From assembly GCA_050013875.1 (NCBI GenBank), contig JBEKEK010000020.1, positions 1 to 64,000 of the forward strand: a stretch of DNA of 64,000 bases, read 5' to 3'. A program made the translations under genes and the position numbers. The notes below the pieces were generated by a model that did no database searches, had not been told where the DNA came from, and worked only from the letters and a program-made list of their open reading frames with translations. This DNA comes from Trebonia sp050013875 (GTDB lineage Bacteria; Actinomycetota; Actinomycetes; Streptosporangiales; Streptosporangiaceae). Positions 1-8,586 of the stretch are shown here, piece by piece. Positions within the stretch are counted from its first letter, which is position 1. The number at the start of each line of letters is the position of its first letter.

Positions 1-945
1 TTATCCGAGGCGCCGTAGCGCTGTCTCGATAGCGACCTCGACCCGGGAAGTCATGCCGGGCACATCGACGGGACGGCGCCCAGCGACCTGACTACGGATC
101 CACTTCGGCCCGCTATCGTCATAGTGCAGCAGGGCATACAGGTCCCACCACGGATCGAGAGTCACCCCGGCGATCGACTCATAGAGCGACCGAAGCTGCT
201 CCGACCACTCGGGCGTGTAGAGCGCCGCCAAGTATCGCCGGCAGTGCCCGACGTCAATCGCGCGCGCCCCCCGATGGATGGAGTTCCAGTCGGTCAGCCC
301 AGTAATCCTCCCGCGCGACCACAGCATGTTGACAGGCAGGAGATCGCAGTGCAGAAAGACGGCAGTGTCCGTTGGCGGCGGCGCCGCCATGGCACCAAAC
401 GCCGCCTTCCACACAGCCGGCTTCTGTGCGTCGACCGGCACCTGAAACCCGTCTAGAGGAGCGATCCAAGAATCCGTCCAAGGTCTGAACATCTTCGCGG
501 GGAGATCGAGGGAATGCAGCAATACAGCAATCTCCGCGATCCTCGTCATCCACGACCGAGGCTCCGCCGGATTGAGGTGAACATGCCCCTGCAACCGTGT
601 CATCAGCAACGATGGCGCGCCCCCCGTTGAAGCACCAGCAACATCAGTAGCCAGGACGCCCGGAACCGGGAGCCCGCTTCCCGCCACCACACCAAGGTTG
701 GCGATCTCCTTCTCCAAGCTCCCCTGCAGGCCAAGCCCGCCCGGGTACTGCCGCAGTACGACGAACGTTCGCATTCCACGTCGCTCGACAGTCAGCCGAT
801 TTACGGCGGAGCAGACGCCACCGGTCAATCGGCGATAGCCAACGATGCGACTGCCCCGACCCATCGACGCCGCAACCCAGGCGAGAGTCTCCGCGGAGGG
901 CCGACGCTGCCTGAACCCGCCATCCCTCCAGTCGCCGTCGGTCAT
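1..945 (-). CDS. APH/choline kinase-like phosphotransferase
   Basis: A 314-residue protein of the aminoglycoside phosphotransferase (APH) fold. The Brenner motif HxDxxxxN is present as His199, Asp201 and Asn206 (LHCDLLPVNML), followed by Asp219 in LTDW, which fits the metal-binding Asp of kinase-like folds. These enzymes move the ATP gamma-phosphate to a small hydroxylated substrate. The sequence does not show whether that is an antibiotic, a sugar or a metabolite. It stands alone, running toward the left edge, with an IS630 remnant just behind its start. It is full length for the family, so it is probably functional. Confidence 0.8.
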   Translation of the reverse strand: MTDGDWRDGGFRQRRPSAETLAWVAASMGRGSRIVGYRRLTGGVCSAVNRLTVERRGMRTFVVLRQYPGGLGLQGSLEKEIANLGVVAGSGLPVPGVLATDVAGASTGGAPSLLMTRLQGHVHLNPAEPRSWMTRIAEIAVLLHSLDLPAKMFRPWTDSWIAPLDGFQVPVDAQKPAVWKAAFGAMAAPPPTDTAVFLHCDLLPVNMLWSRGRITGLTDWNSIHRGARAIDVGHCRRYLAALYTPEWSEQLRSLYESIAGVTLDPWWDLYALLHYDDSGPKWIRSQVAGRRPVDVPGMTSRVEVAIETALRRLG

Positions 946-955
946 GAGCGCGAGC

Positions 956-1471
956 CTATTCGTCAGGGGCCTGCGGCGATAGGCGTTTTCTAACCCGCCA
1001 GAGGCAGTGACCCGGCTGCTGGATGGCCGTCACCATCTGGAACGGTTCGCGATGGAGCCACAGCACCACCGCCTTGTCGGGCGGGTTCAGATAGACGCCG
1101 ACCACATCGATCAGCTTCTCATCGAAACGGCGGTCATTGGAGAGCTTGAAGGTGCGCACCAGATGCGGCTTGAGCCCACGAGCAGACCACACACGCTGCA
1201 CCGTCGCTGGGCTCACCTCGGCCGCCTTGGCCATCGACCGGCAGCTCCAGTGCGTCTCGCCTTCCGGCTTGGACTCCTGGGTCAAGCGGACGATCTCGTC
1301 GATCTTCTCCGCCGGGATCTGCGGCTTACGCCCCCGGCCGGGACGAACCCGACCCAGCTTGGCCAGCCCCTCCTCCGCGAAGCGACTCCGCCAGGCCAGC
1401 ACACTCGACGGCGAGACCCCGGCCTCATAGGCGACAGCCGTGCTGGCACGACCATCGGCTGCCAGCGACAC
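956..1471 (-). pseudogene. IS630-family transposase remnant
   Basis: The translation starts with an HTH region (ADGRASTAVAYEAGVSPSSV) and a second winged segment (SCRSMAKAAEVSPATVQRVW) typical of IS630/Tc1-mariner transposases. The reading frame reaches VVLWLHREP, where an intact enzyme would begin the DDE catalytic domain, then ends in unrelated sequence after 171 residues. About half the usual length and every catalytic acidic residue are missing. The N-terminus is also short: the frame opens with GTG at 1471, five bases from the SDR stop codon at 1476, inside the sequence ATGCTAGC that holds a CTAG of the kind IS630 elements prefer. Best read as a dead insertion fragment. Confidence 0.75.
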
Positions 1472-1475
1472 TATG

Positions 1476-2297
1476 CTAGCGCTTACCGATGCCGGACAGG
1501 TCGGGCATCGGGGACTGGATGCTGACGCCGCCGTCGACGCCGAGGATCTGGCCGGTGACCTGCTTGGACATTGGGGAGGCGAAGAAGATCACCGCGTTGG
1601 CGATGTCCTCGGGCTTGCCGCGGTGGCGCAGCGGGATGGCGGCGTTCATGCCCGCGATGTGCTCGGCCGACAGGGCCGAGGTGGCGCCGGTCTCGGTCGG
1701 GCCTGGCGAGACCATGTTCATCCGGATCCCGGCCGGCCCGTACTCGGCGGCGATCGTCATGACCAGGTGGGCCAGGCCCGACTTGGCCGCACCGTAGGCG
1801 GCCATGTTGGGTGAGCCGTGGCCGGCCGTCCCCGCGTCCGAGCCGATGCTGACGATCGAGCCGCCGGTGCCCTGGGCGGTCATGACCTTGAGCGCCGCCT
1901 TGAGCACGCGGTAGACGTACTTCAGGTTGACGTCGAAGACGAAGTCCCACTGGTCGTCGCCGACCTCGTCCAGCCGGCTGAACGGCACGCCGAACGCCAT
2001 CAGCCCGCCGACGACGGTGACCACCACGTCAAGGCCGCCGAGGGCCTCGCTGGCCTCGTTGACCATGCGCGCGATGCTCTCTGGATCGCGGATGTCGGCG
2101 ACCACCGGCACCACCTTGTGTCCGTAGCGGGCGGCGCTGTCGGCCGCCGCGCCCGCACGGCCCGCATCGACGTCCACCACCGCCACGTCCGCCCCCGCCG
2201 CCGCGATGCCCTCGGTGATCGCGGCGCCGATGCCCTTGCCGCCGCCGCCGACCACCAGGGCGCGTACTCCGTCCAGCAGTTCGCTGGTTACCGCCAT
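1476..2297 (-). CDS. SDR-family NAD(P)-dependent oxidoreductase
   Basis: A 273-residue short-chain dehydrogenase/reductase. The dinucleotide-binding loop GGGGKGIG is at residues 17-24 and the catalytic Ser153, Tyr168 and Lys172 (YGAAK) are present. SDRs interconvert alcohols and ketones; in this block it probably oxidises a hydroxyacyl intermediate. It lies 50 bp downstream of the MmgE/PrpD gene and is probably co-transcribed with it from the operator-bearing promoter near 3790. The last residues after the VDGGVSIQ segment end beside the IS630 remnant, so the native C-terminus may have been altered. Confidence 0.9.
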   Translation of the reverse strand: MAVTSELLDGVRALVVGGGGKGIGAAITEGIAAAGADVAVVDVDAGRAGAAADSAARYGHKVVPVVADIRDPESIARMVNEASEALGGLDVVVTVVGGLMAFGVPFSRLDEVGDDQWDFVFDVNLKYVYRVLKAALKVMTAQGTGGSIVSIGSDAGTAGHGSPNMAAYGAAKSGLAHLVMTIAAEYGPAGIRMNMVSPGPTETGATSALSAEHIAGMNAAIPLRHRGKPEDIANAVIFFASPMSKQVTGQILGVDGGVSIQSPMPDLSGIGKR

Positions 2298-2347
2298 CGC
2301 TTGTGCTCCTGTTTCGTTGGGTTAGTTCCGGTCGGCCCGTGTTCGGC

Positions 2348-3727
2348 TCAGCTGGTGAGCGCGGCGATCTCGGGGACCGAGTGGTTCTCCAGGTTCATGA
2401 CGACGTCGATGAGCTGGTCAGCGCGACCGCCGAGGCGCTTGACGGTGTTCCTGAACATCGCGATCCGCTCGTCCAGGGTGTGCGAGACGGCCTCCAGGCT
2501 TGGCACCACCTTGGTGATCACCCGGCCGTCGGTGAGGGTGGCCACCACGGTCTGGTCGGCGAAACCGCGCACGTTCGAGCCGCCCTCGATCACCGTGAGC
2601 CTGACCCGCCTGCGCGCCTGCGCATAGCGGGGATCCCGGGCGGCATCGTCGGTGAAGGCGTGCGTGTAGGGCAGCTCGGGGATGCCGCCGACCAGCAGCC
2701 CGGCGACCCCCTGGCGGATGCTGAACTTGGCCTGCTCCCCGCTCTCCGGCTCGCGGTAGGACGCGATCCGGTCCGCCCACGGCGGGACGATGAGCTCGAT
2801 GGACGCGATATCGTCGGGCCCGATGCCGGTCTCGCGCATGATTTCGATCGTGCCGAAGATCGTCTGGTGGGTCAGCCCGCAGGAGCCGTACTCCTTGGGC
2901 GAGACGCCGCAGAACTGCAGGAAGAGGCGGTCGCCGAGGCCCTCGGTGAGCTTGACCTCGTTGTAGGGGCGCTTTCCGGTGTCTCCGGCGTACTGCATGC
3001 CCCACGAGTTGGCCCCGTCGAGGTAGTTCTCGCAGCTGGTGAAGCCCTGGCTGGCCAGTTGGGCGGCGAAGACCCCGCTGCGGGATGGCACGCCCGCCTC
3101 GTGGACGTGCGCCATCGAGCCGCAGCCGCGGGTGCTGCCATTGCCGAGCGGGAGCGCGGTGCCCAGCGCGTTCTGCATCTGCTTGACGTCCAGGCCGAAC
3201 AGCCGCCCGGCGGTGACCGCGGCGGCGCCCACCCCCACCAGCGAGATGCCCATGAAGCCGCGGTCGCAGGCGCCGATGCCGGCCATGCCGAGCCGTCCCT
3301 GCATCTCGATGCCCGCGACGACGGCGGCGATGAAGTCCCGGCCGGAGCTGTTGCGGTACTCCCCCGCCGCCAGGCCGGCCACGATCGGCGGGATCAGGCC
3401 GGTGCCGGGCAGCGTGCCGTAGGACTCGAGCTCGTCGGCGTGCGCCAGTGATCCGTTCACGTAGGCGGCCTCGGCCACCGATGTCTTCAGGTCCGAGCCG
3501 ATGACGGAGGCCTGCCGGGCGGCGCCCAGTTCCCTGGTGTAGTTCACCAGCAGCTTGCTGACCGGCTGGGCGTGGGCGTTCACCATGTGCCCGACCGCCT
3601 CGAGGGTGAAGATCTTCAGCAGCTCGGCGGCGTCGGCCGGGATGTCGCCGTACTCCAGGCCGGTCAGGTACTCGGCCAGCGTCCGGGTGATCCCGGCCTT
3701 CTCGGTATCCAGTACAGGTGCAGTCAT
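2348..3727 (-). CDS. MmgE/PrpD family protein (2-methylcitrate dehydratase-like)
   Basis: A 459-residue member of the MmgE/PrpD fold, recognised from the N-terminal helical region (AELLKIFTLEAVGHMV) and the blocks LAHADELESY, GRLFGLDVKQMQNALGTA and TKVVPSLEAVSHTLDERI. Known members dehydrate methylcitrate or isomerise related acids; many actinobacterial copies act on unknown acids or CoA-derived substrates. The ATG at 3727 is chosen because GGAGAAGGG lies 7 nt upstream; an upstream GTG or ATG would add 10 residues without a ribosome site. First gene of a minus-strand pair with the SDR, divergent from the CoA-transferase operon and sharing its paired operators. Confidence 0.9.
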   Translation of the reverse strand: MTAPVLDTEKAGITRTLAEYLTGLEYGDIPADAAELLKIFTLEAVGHMVNAHAQPVSKLLVNYTRELGAARQASVIGSDLKTSVAEAAYVNGSLAHADELESYGTLPGTGLIPPIVAGLAAGEYRNSSGRDFIAAVVAGIEMQGRLGMAGIGACDRGFMGISLVGVGAAAVTAGRLFGLDVKQMQNALGTALPLGNGSTRGCGSMAHVHEAGVPSRSGVFAAQLASQGFTSCENYLDGANSWGMQYAGDTGKRPYNEVKLTEGLGDRLFLQFCGVSPKEYGSCGLTHQTIFGTIEIMRETGIGPDDIASIELIVPPWADRIASYREPESGEQAKFSIRQGVAGLLVGGIPELPYTHAFTDDAARDPRYAQARRRVRLTVIEGGSNVRGFADQTVVATLTDGRVITKVVPSLEAVSHTLDERIAMFRNTVKRLGGRADQLIDVVMNLENHSVPEIAALTS

Positions 3728-3790
3728 GGCGATCCCTTCTCCGCGCGTCCCGGGCATGTGAGCCTGACGTTAGCCCGCGACCTCCCCGCA

Positions 3791-3861
3791 GTCAACGTTA
3801 GTGTTGGACGATCGATAGGCCGCTGAACGTGATGACCAGCACATCCAACACTGGCGTTGAC
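3791..3861. promoter_or_regulatory. Paired TetR-type operators in a divergent promoter
   Basis: Two palindromes face each other: GTCAACGTTAGTGTTGGA at 3791-3808 and TCCAACACTGGCGTTGAC at 3844-3861. The second is the reverse complement of the first at 16 of 18 positions. Each contains CAAC-N6-GTTG. The same motif occurs upstream of 44958, 45948 and 47554. They lie between the MmgE/PrpD operon and the CoA-transferase operon, and the right site overlaps a -35-like TTGACT at 3857-3862. Binding by the TetR protein at 45948 is inferred. Confidence 0.75.
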
Positions 3862-3886
3862 TATGATGGCCCGGCGCTCTTACTGT
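3857..3886 (+). promoter_or_regulatory. Putative promoter of the CoA-transferase operon
   Basis: TTGACT at 3857-3862 and TACTGT at 3881-3886 are 18 bp apart and fit a vegetative-type actinobacterial promoter. The -35 box sits inside the right-hand CAAC-N6-GTTG operator, which suits repression by a bound TetR dimer. The start codon is about 60 bp beyond the expected +1. Confidence 0.45.
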
Positions 3887-3953
3887 GGCAGTGGCGGTCG
3901 GCGCGCGCCGGACCACGCGGGACGGACCCCAGTCAGCCCAGAGGAGATCATGC

Positions 3954-6563
3954 ATGTCTTCGGAAGGCGGCAGCCGGCAGGCGCCGGACCCCACCGGTGT
4001 GCTGCACGGCATTCGCGTCGTCGAGATAGCCGACGAGCTGGCGGCGCACGCCGGGCTTGAGTTGGCGGGCCTCGGCGCCGACGTGATCAAGGTCGAGCCC
4101 CCCGAGGGCAGCGTCACCCGCCGGATCGGCCCCTTCGCCGGCGGCGACCCGGACGCCGGGTCATCGCTCTTCTTCTGGCAGCACAACCGGGGGAAGCGCT
4201 CGGTCGTGATCGACCGGGCGGTGCCGGCCGACGTCGAGGCGCTTGGCGCGCTGATCGCCTCGGCCGACGTGCTGCTGCTGTCCGGCGCGGACGAGGCGCT
4301 GCTGGCGGGCCTGCCCGGGCTGAGCAGGGCGGAACTGCCCGGCCGGTACCCGCGGCTGATCATCGCGCGGATGACGCCGTTCGGCGATGACGGGCCGTGG
4401 GCGTCCTACCGGGCCAACGACCTGGTCCACCTGGCCCTCGGCGGGCCGGTCATGAACTGCGGCTATGACCCGCTGCCGGATGGCCGCTACGACCTGCCGC
4501 CGATCGCGCCGGCCGCGTGGCACTCGTACATCATCGCCGGCGAGCAGCTCGTCATCGGGATCCTGGCCGCCGTCTTCAGCCGGCAGCGCACCGGCCGCGG
4601 CCAGTACCTCTCCTGCGCCGTGCACGAGGCGGTGGCCAAGAGCACCGAGCTTGACCTGATGAACTGGGTGATGCGGCGCAGCCCGCTGCTGCGCCAGACG
4701 GCCAGGCACGCGGCCGAGAAGGTCTCGGCGGTGCCCACCATCGCGCAGACTAAGGACGGCCGCTACCTGCTCACCATGCTCATGGGCGCCAAGAACGAGG
4801 CCCAGGTCGCCGCGTTCCTGCAGTCCCACGGCATCACCAGCGAGATCGAGGGCGCCGACGCCGACGAGGCGGGGAAGCGGGCCATCCCCGGCAGCTCCGC
4901 GGTCGGCGAACGCAGCGCCCGGCTGATGGACCTGGTCCAGCGGTTCGTCCGCAAGCACAGCTACGCCACCCTGCCCTGGCTGGAAGCCCAGGCGGCCGGG
5001 GTCATGTGCGCCCCGCTGCGCAAGCCGCACGAGAACGTGGCCGACCAGCACTGGCAGGCCCGCGGCACGTTCGCCGAGGTCGAGCACCCGGAGCTCGGCC
5101 GCACCCTGACCTACGCGGTGAAGAAGTGGCTCTCCACCGGGCCGGGCTGGGTCACCGGCCGCCGCGCCCCGCTCCTTGGTGAGGACAGCGGGCAGGTCAA
5201 GGGCGAACTAGCGGCGGCCACGCCCGGTGGTCCCGTGACGGGCGCGCCGCGCACCCCGCGGGTCCCCTCGTCCACGCCCGCGGTGCTTTCCGCGCTGGGC
5301 AAGCCAATGCCGCTGGCGGGCATCCGGATCTTCGACTTCAGCTGGTTCCTGGCCTCGGCCGGCGGCACCCGCTTCCTCACCGCCCTCGGCGCCGAGTGCA
5401 TCAAGGTCGAGTGGAAGGACAGCCCGGACACCCGGATGGCGGCGATGGCCCCAGTCGGCGGCCGGGCGGCCCGCGAAGCGGCGGCCGGCCCGCTGCCGGG
5501 GGTCACCGACCCCAGCATGGGCGGCCAGTTCAACAACAAGAACGCGGGCAAGCGCGGCCTCTCGCTGAACGTCAGGCACCCCGAGGGGCTGCGGATCGCC
5601 CGGCGGCTCATCGCGATGTCCGACATCGTCGCCGAGGGCTTCTCCCCCGGCGTGCTCGACCGGTGGGGGCTCGGCTACGACGAGCTGCGCCGGATCAAGC
5701 CCGACATCATCTACGCGCAGCAGTCCGGGATGGGAACGGCCGGCCGCTACGGCCGGCTCCGTGCCGTCGGCCCGGTCGCGGCGGCGCTGTCAGGGGTTTC
5801 CGAGATGTCGGGGCTGCCGGAGCCGGCCATGCCGGCCGGCTGGGGGTACTCCTACCTGGACTGGATCGGCGCCTACAGCTTCGCCACCGCGATGCTGGCG
5901 GCGCTTTACCACCGCGACCGCACCGGCAACGGGCAGTGGATTGACGCCTCCCAGACCGAATCCGGCCTCTACATCAGCGGCGCGGCGATCCTCGAGTGGT
6001 CGGCGACCGGCCACGCGCCGCAACGGGCCGGCAACCACTCACCGCAGCGCGCGGCCGCCCCGCATGCCATCTACCGCTGCGCCGGCCAGGACCGGTGGCT
6101 CGCCATCGCCTGCACCACCAACGCCGAGTGGGCGGCGCTGGCCGCCCTGATCGGCCAGCAGTGGACGGCCGGCTACGAGACGCTGGCCAGCCGGCTGGCG
6201 GGCCAGCACGACCTCGACCGGCGCATCGAGGCCTGGACCCGCGAGCAGGACGCCTACCAGCTCATGGCGGAGCTGCAGACTCACGGCATCCCGGCCGGGG
6301 TCTGCCAGACGGCCGGCGACCGCTGCGACCGCGATCCCCAGCTCGCCCACCTGAACTGGCTGACCGAGGTCGAGGGGTCGAAGATCGGGCGCTGGCCGGT
6401 GGCCGAGTTCCCGGTCAAGCTGAGCGCGACGCCGGCCTACATGGGCGGACCGGTCAACCGCGGCGCACCCTGTTACGGGGAGGACAACGAGTGGGTACTG
6501 GGCGAACTGCTCGGCATGAGCAAGGCGGAGATGACCCGGCTAGCGGACGAGGGCGTGATCTGA
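3954..6563 (+). CDS. Tandem (double) class III CoA-transferase, CaiB/BaiF family
   Basis: An 869-residue protein made of two consecutive CaiB/BaiF domains, roughly residues 12-400 and 460-850, each beginning with the family signature (GIRVVEIADE; GIRIFDFSWF). These enzymes pass CoA between carboxylic acids through an Asp-bound acyl intermediate. By eye the second half keeps the Asp (Asp636 in YLDWIGAY), while the matching position of the first half is Tyr in HSYIIAGE, so perhaps only the C-terminal half is catalytic. The ATG at 3954 is chosen over a GTG at 3885 because GAGGAG lies at 3941-3946. First gene of an operon with the next two. Confidence 0.9.
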   Translation: MSSEGGSRQAPDPTGVLHGIRVVEIADELAAHAGLELAGLGADVIKVEPPEGSVTRRIGPFAGGDPDAGSSLFFWQHNRGKRSVVIDRAVPADVEALGALIASADVLLLSGADEALLAGLPGLSRAELPGRYPRLIIARMTPFGDDGPWASYRANDLVHLALGGPVMNCGYDPLPDGRYDLPPIAPAAWHSYIIAGEQLVIGILAAVFSRQRTGRGQYLSCAVHEAVAKSTELDLMNWVMRRSPLLRQTARHAAEKVSAVPTIAQTKDGRYLLTMLMGAKNEAQVAAFLQSHGITSEIEGADADEAGKRAIPGSSAVGERSARLMDLVQRFVRKHSYATLPWLEAQAAGVMCAPLRKPHENVADQHWQARGTFAEVEHPELGRTLTYAVKKWLSTGPGWVTGRRAPLLGEDSGQVKGELAAATPGGPVTGAPRTPRVPSSTPAVLSALGKPMPLAGIRIFDFSWFLASAGGTRFLTALGAECIKVEWKDSPDTRMAAMAPVGGRAAREAAAGPLPGVTDPSMGGQFNNKNAGKRGLSLNVRHPEGLRIARRLIAMSDIVAEGFSPGVLDRWGLGYDELRRIKPDIIYAQQSGMGTAGRYGRLRAVGPVAAALSGVSEMSGLPEPAMPAGWGYSYLDWIGAYSFATAMLAALYHRDRTGNGQWIDASQTESGLYISGAAILEWSATGHAPQRAGNHSPQRAAAPHAIYRCAGQDRWLAIACTTNAEWAALAALIGQQWTAGYETLASRLAGQHDLDRRIEAWTREQDAYQLMAELQTHGIPAGVCQTAGDRCDRDPQLAHLNWLTEVEGSKIGRWPVAEFPVKLSATPAYMGGPVNRGAPCYGEDNEWVLGELLGMSKAEMTRLADEGVI

Positions 6564-6564
6564 A

Positions 6565-6927
6565 GTGAAACTGATCGTGGACGGCACGGCCGGACAGGTG
6601 ACGGTCGATGACCCCGAGAACCTGAAGGCGCTCAGCGTCGAGCTGCGGGACTGCTCCCCCGGGCAGGCGTCCGCGCTGCTCGGTGACCGCGATCTCGGGC
6701 GGGTCGAGGACGGCCACGCGTGGCTGAACATCGGCGCGCTCCGCGCGATCGCCCGGCAGCCGCGCAGTTGCACCTGGGACGAGCGGTTCCAGCTGGCGAT
6801 GGATTACGCACAGCAGCATGGCTGGACGGACCCGGCCGGCGATTTCGTCCGCGCGCACCTCGAAGAACTCCCGTCAGAACCCAACCCCGCGGCGGGTCCG
6901 CGCCCGGCAGCTAACCAGGAGACCTGA
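6565..6927 (+). CDS. Small protein of unknown function in the CoA-transferase operon
   Basis: A 120-residue acidic protein starting with GTG one base after the CoA-transferase stop and overlapping the ATG of the following MmgE/PrpD gene. No family is recognised. It has a beta-rich start (MKLIVDGTAGQVTVDD), a helical middle with CTWDERFQLAMDYAQQHGW, and a Pro/Ala-rich tail; there is no signal peptide or membrane segment. Tight coupling on both sides suggests it works with its neighbours, for example as an accessory subunit. Confidence 0.7.
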   Translation: MKLIVDGTAGQVTVDDPENLKALSVELRDCSPGQASALLGDRDLGRVEDGHAWLNIGALRAIARQPRSCTWDERFQLAMDYAQQHGWTDPAGDFVRAHLEELPSEPNPAAGPRPAANQET

Positions 6928-8381
6928 TGGCCGGGGGCGGCAAGCAAGCCGGGGTTACCAGGGAACTCGCCGCCTTCGTCGGGCAGGCGCCCGCCGGCTG
7001 CGCCTCGCCGCGGGCGGCCGAGGTGGTCAAGCAGGCGGTCCTCGACCTGTTCGGTGTCATCGTGGCCGGCTCCGGCGAGGAGCCGGGACGGCTAGCGCTG
7101 CGCTACGCCCGATCGCAGGGCGCGGCCGGGCCAGCCACCGTGCTCGGCGGCGGCACCCGGCTCGCCCCGTCGCTGGCCGCGCTGGTCAACGGCACCGCCG
7201 GGCACGCCCTCGACTACGACGACATCGGCCTGGGGGCGGGGCACATCAGCGTCGCCATCGCGCCGGCCGTCTTCGCGGTGGCCGAGCAGGTCCAGGCCGA
7301 CGGCCAGGCCCTCATCGACGCGCTGGTCGTCGGCTACGAGGTCGCGCACCGGCTCACCACCATGTACACCGACACGAGGCTCGGCCCGTACGCGGCCGGC
7401 TACCACAAACCGTCGGTGTACTCCGTCTTCGGCGCCGCCGCGGGCGCCGCCCGGCTGCTCGGGCTGGACGCCGGCGCCACCGCCAACGCCTTCGGCATCG
7501 CCGCCTCCCAGGCGGGCGGCCTGCGCGCCAACTTCGGGACCATGACCAAGCCGCTGCACGCGGGCCTGGCCAACCGGACCGGGATCGAGGCGGCGCTGCT
7601 GGCGCAGTCCGGCTTCACCGCGTCGGCCGACGTCCTCGAGCAGCGCTTCGGCTGGCACGACGTTATCTGCCGGGGCGAGGGCGACCTGTCGGTCGTGCTC
7701 GACGGGCTGGGCGATTCCTACGCGGTCGAGGAGGGGCTGGTCTTCAAGGCCTATCCGTGCTGCGGCGCCAACCACTACGCCATCGACGCGGTCATCGGCC
7801 TGCTCCGCGAGAACGGGCTCGGCGAGCCGGACGTGGCCCGGCTGGACGTCTGGCTTGAGCAGCGCAACCTCAACGACGTGCTGGTCTACCCGTGGGCGCG
7901 GACACCGCTCGAGGGCAAGTTCTCGCTGCCGTACAACATGACCGCGGCGCTGGCCGACGGCGAGGTCACCGTCGGCACATTCACCGACGAGTCGGTCGCC
8001 CGGCTGGCCCGATTCCGCGACAAGGTGCACGTCCACCCAACGGACGACCTGCCCGCCAACGGCGCCCGGATCCGGGTGCTGACGGCCGACGGCCGCACCA
8101 TCGACCGCGAGCAGCTGGTGAACCGCGGCAGCCTGGCCGACCCGATGACCTGGGACGAGCTCGAGCACAAGTTCCGCGCCAACGTGCGCGGCCGGATCGA
8201 CCCGGCCGCGGTTGACGAGGCCATCACCGCCGTCGCGAGCCTGGAGAAGCAGCCGACCGTGACCGGGCTCGGCGAGGCCCTGCTCGGCGGCCCTGCCCGC
8301 GTGCGGCTCGATTTACACGGGCACCAGTTGCCAGGGAATCTTCACGCCCTGACCGCGTTCGGAAATGCCGCCAATTTCTGA
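6927..8381 (+). CDS. MmgE/PrpD family protein
   Basis: A 484-residue MmgE/PrpD protein with clear family blocks: VVKQAVLDLFGVIVAG, NGTAGHALDYDDIGLG, GYEVAHRLT, FGIAASQAGGLRANFGTMTKPLHAG and the C-terminal LVNRGSLADPMTWDELEHKF. The acid-base region around HALDYDD is intact, so it is probably an active dehydratase or isomerase on an unknown acid. Its ATG overlaps the stop of the 120-residue gene, so translation is coupled. It is one of four MmgE/PrpD proteins in the window and only distantly similar to the one at 2348. Confidence 0.9.
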   Translation: MAGGGKQAGVTRELAAFVGQAPAGCASPRAAEVVKQAVLDLFGVIVAGSGEEPGRLALRYARSQGAAGPATVLGGGTRLAPSLAALVNGTAGHALDYDDIGLGAGHISVAIAPAVFAVAEQVQADGQALIDALVVGYEVAHRLTTMYTDTRLGPYAAGYHKPSVYSVFGAAAGAARLLGLDAGATANAFGIAASQAGGLRANFGTMTKPLHAGLANRTGIEAALLAQSGFTASADVLEQRFGWHDVICRGEGDLSVVLDGLGDSYAVEEGLVFKAYPCCGANHYAIDAVIGLLRENGLGEPDVARLDVWLEQRNLNDVLVYPWARTPLEGKFSLPYNMTAALADGEVTVGTFTDESVARLARFRDKVHVHPTDDLPANGARIRVLTADGRTIDREQLVNRGSLADPMTWDELEHKFRANVRGRIDPAAVDEAITAVASLEKQPTVTGLGEALLGGPARVRLDLHGHQLPGNLHALTAFGNAANF

Positions 8382-8391
8382 ACACAGAATT

Positions 8392-8406
8392 GACGCGAGT
8401 CGCGTC
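8392..8406. terminator. Hairpin after the CoA-transferase operon
   Basis: GACGCG-AGT-CGCGTC forms a perfect 6-bp stem 11 nt beyond the MmgE/PrpD stop. There is no U-tract, which is common for actinobacterial terminators, so support is moderate. Confidence 0.35.
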
Positions 8407-8586
8407 TGCCCGGCCACTTCCGCCTCTTTGCATCTTGTTCGCCACGGCGAAAACGAAGAAGAAGAATAAATCAAGATTCCGGCAGACTGACGCCGCGTAA
8501 AAATACGGAGTATTTCTTCAGGAAATTTTCTGCCACCTTCGGGTTGTCCCGTCTTTTTGTCTCTGCAGGAGGTGGTAGTCCGTGAA

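Noticed and set aside
1007..1525. Plus-strand frames opposite the transposase remnant
   Set aside because: They mirror the minus-strand HTH sequence and show no domain of their own.
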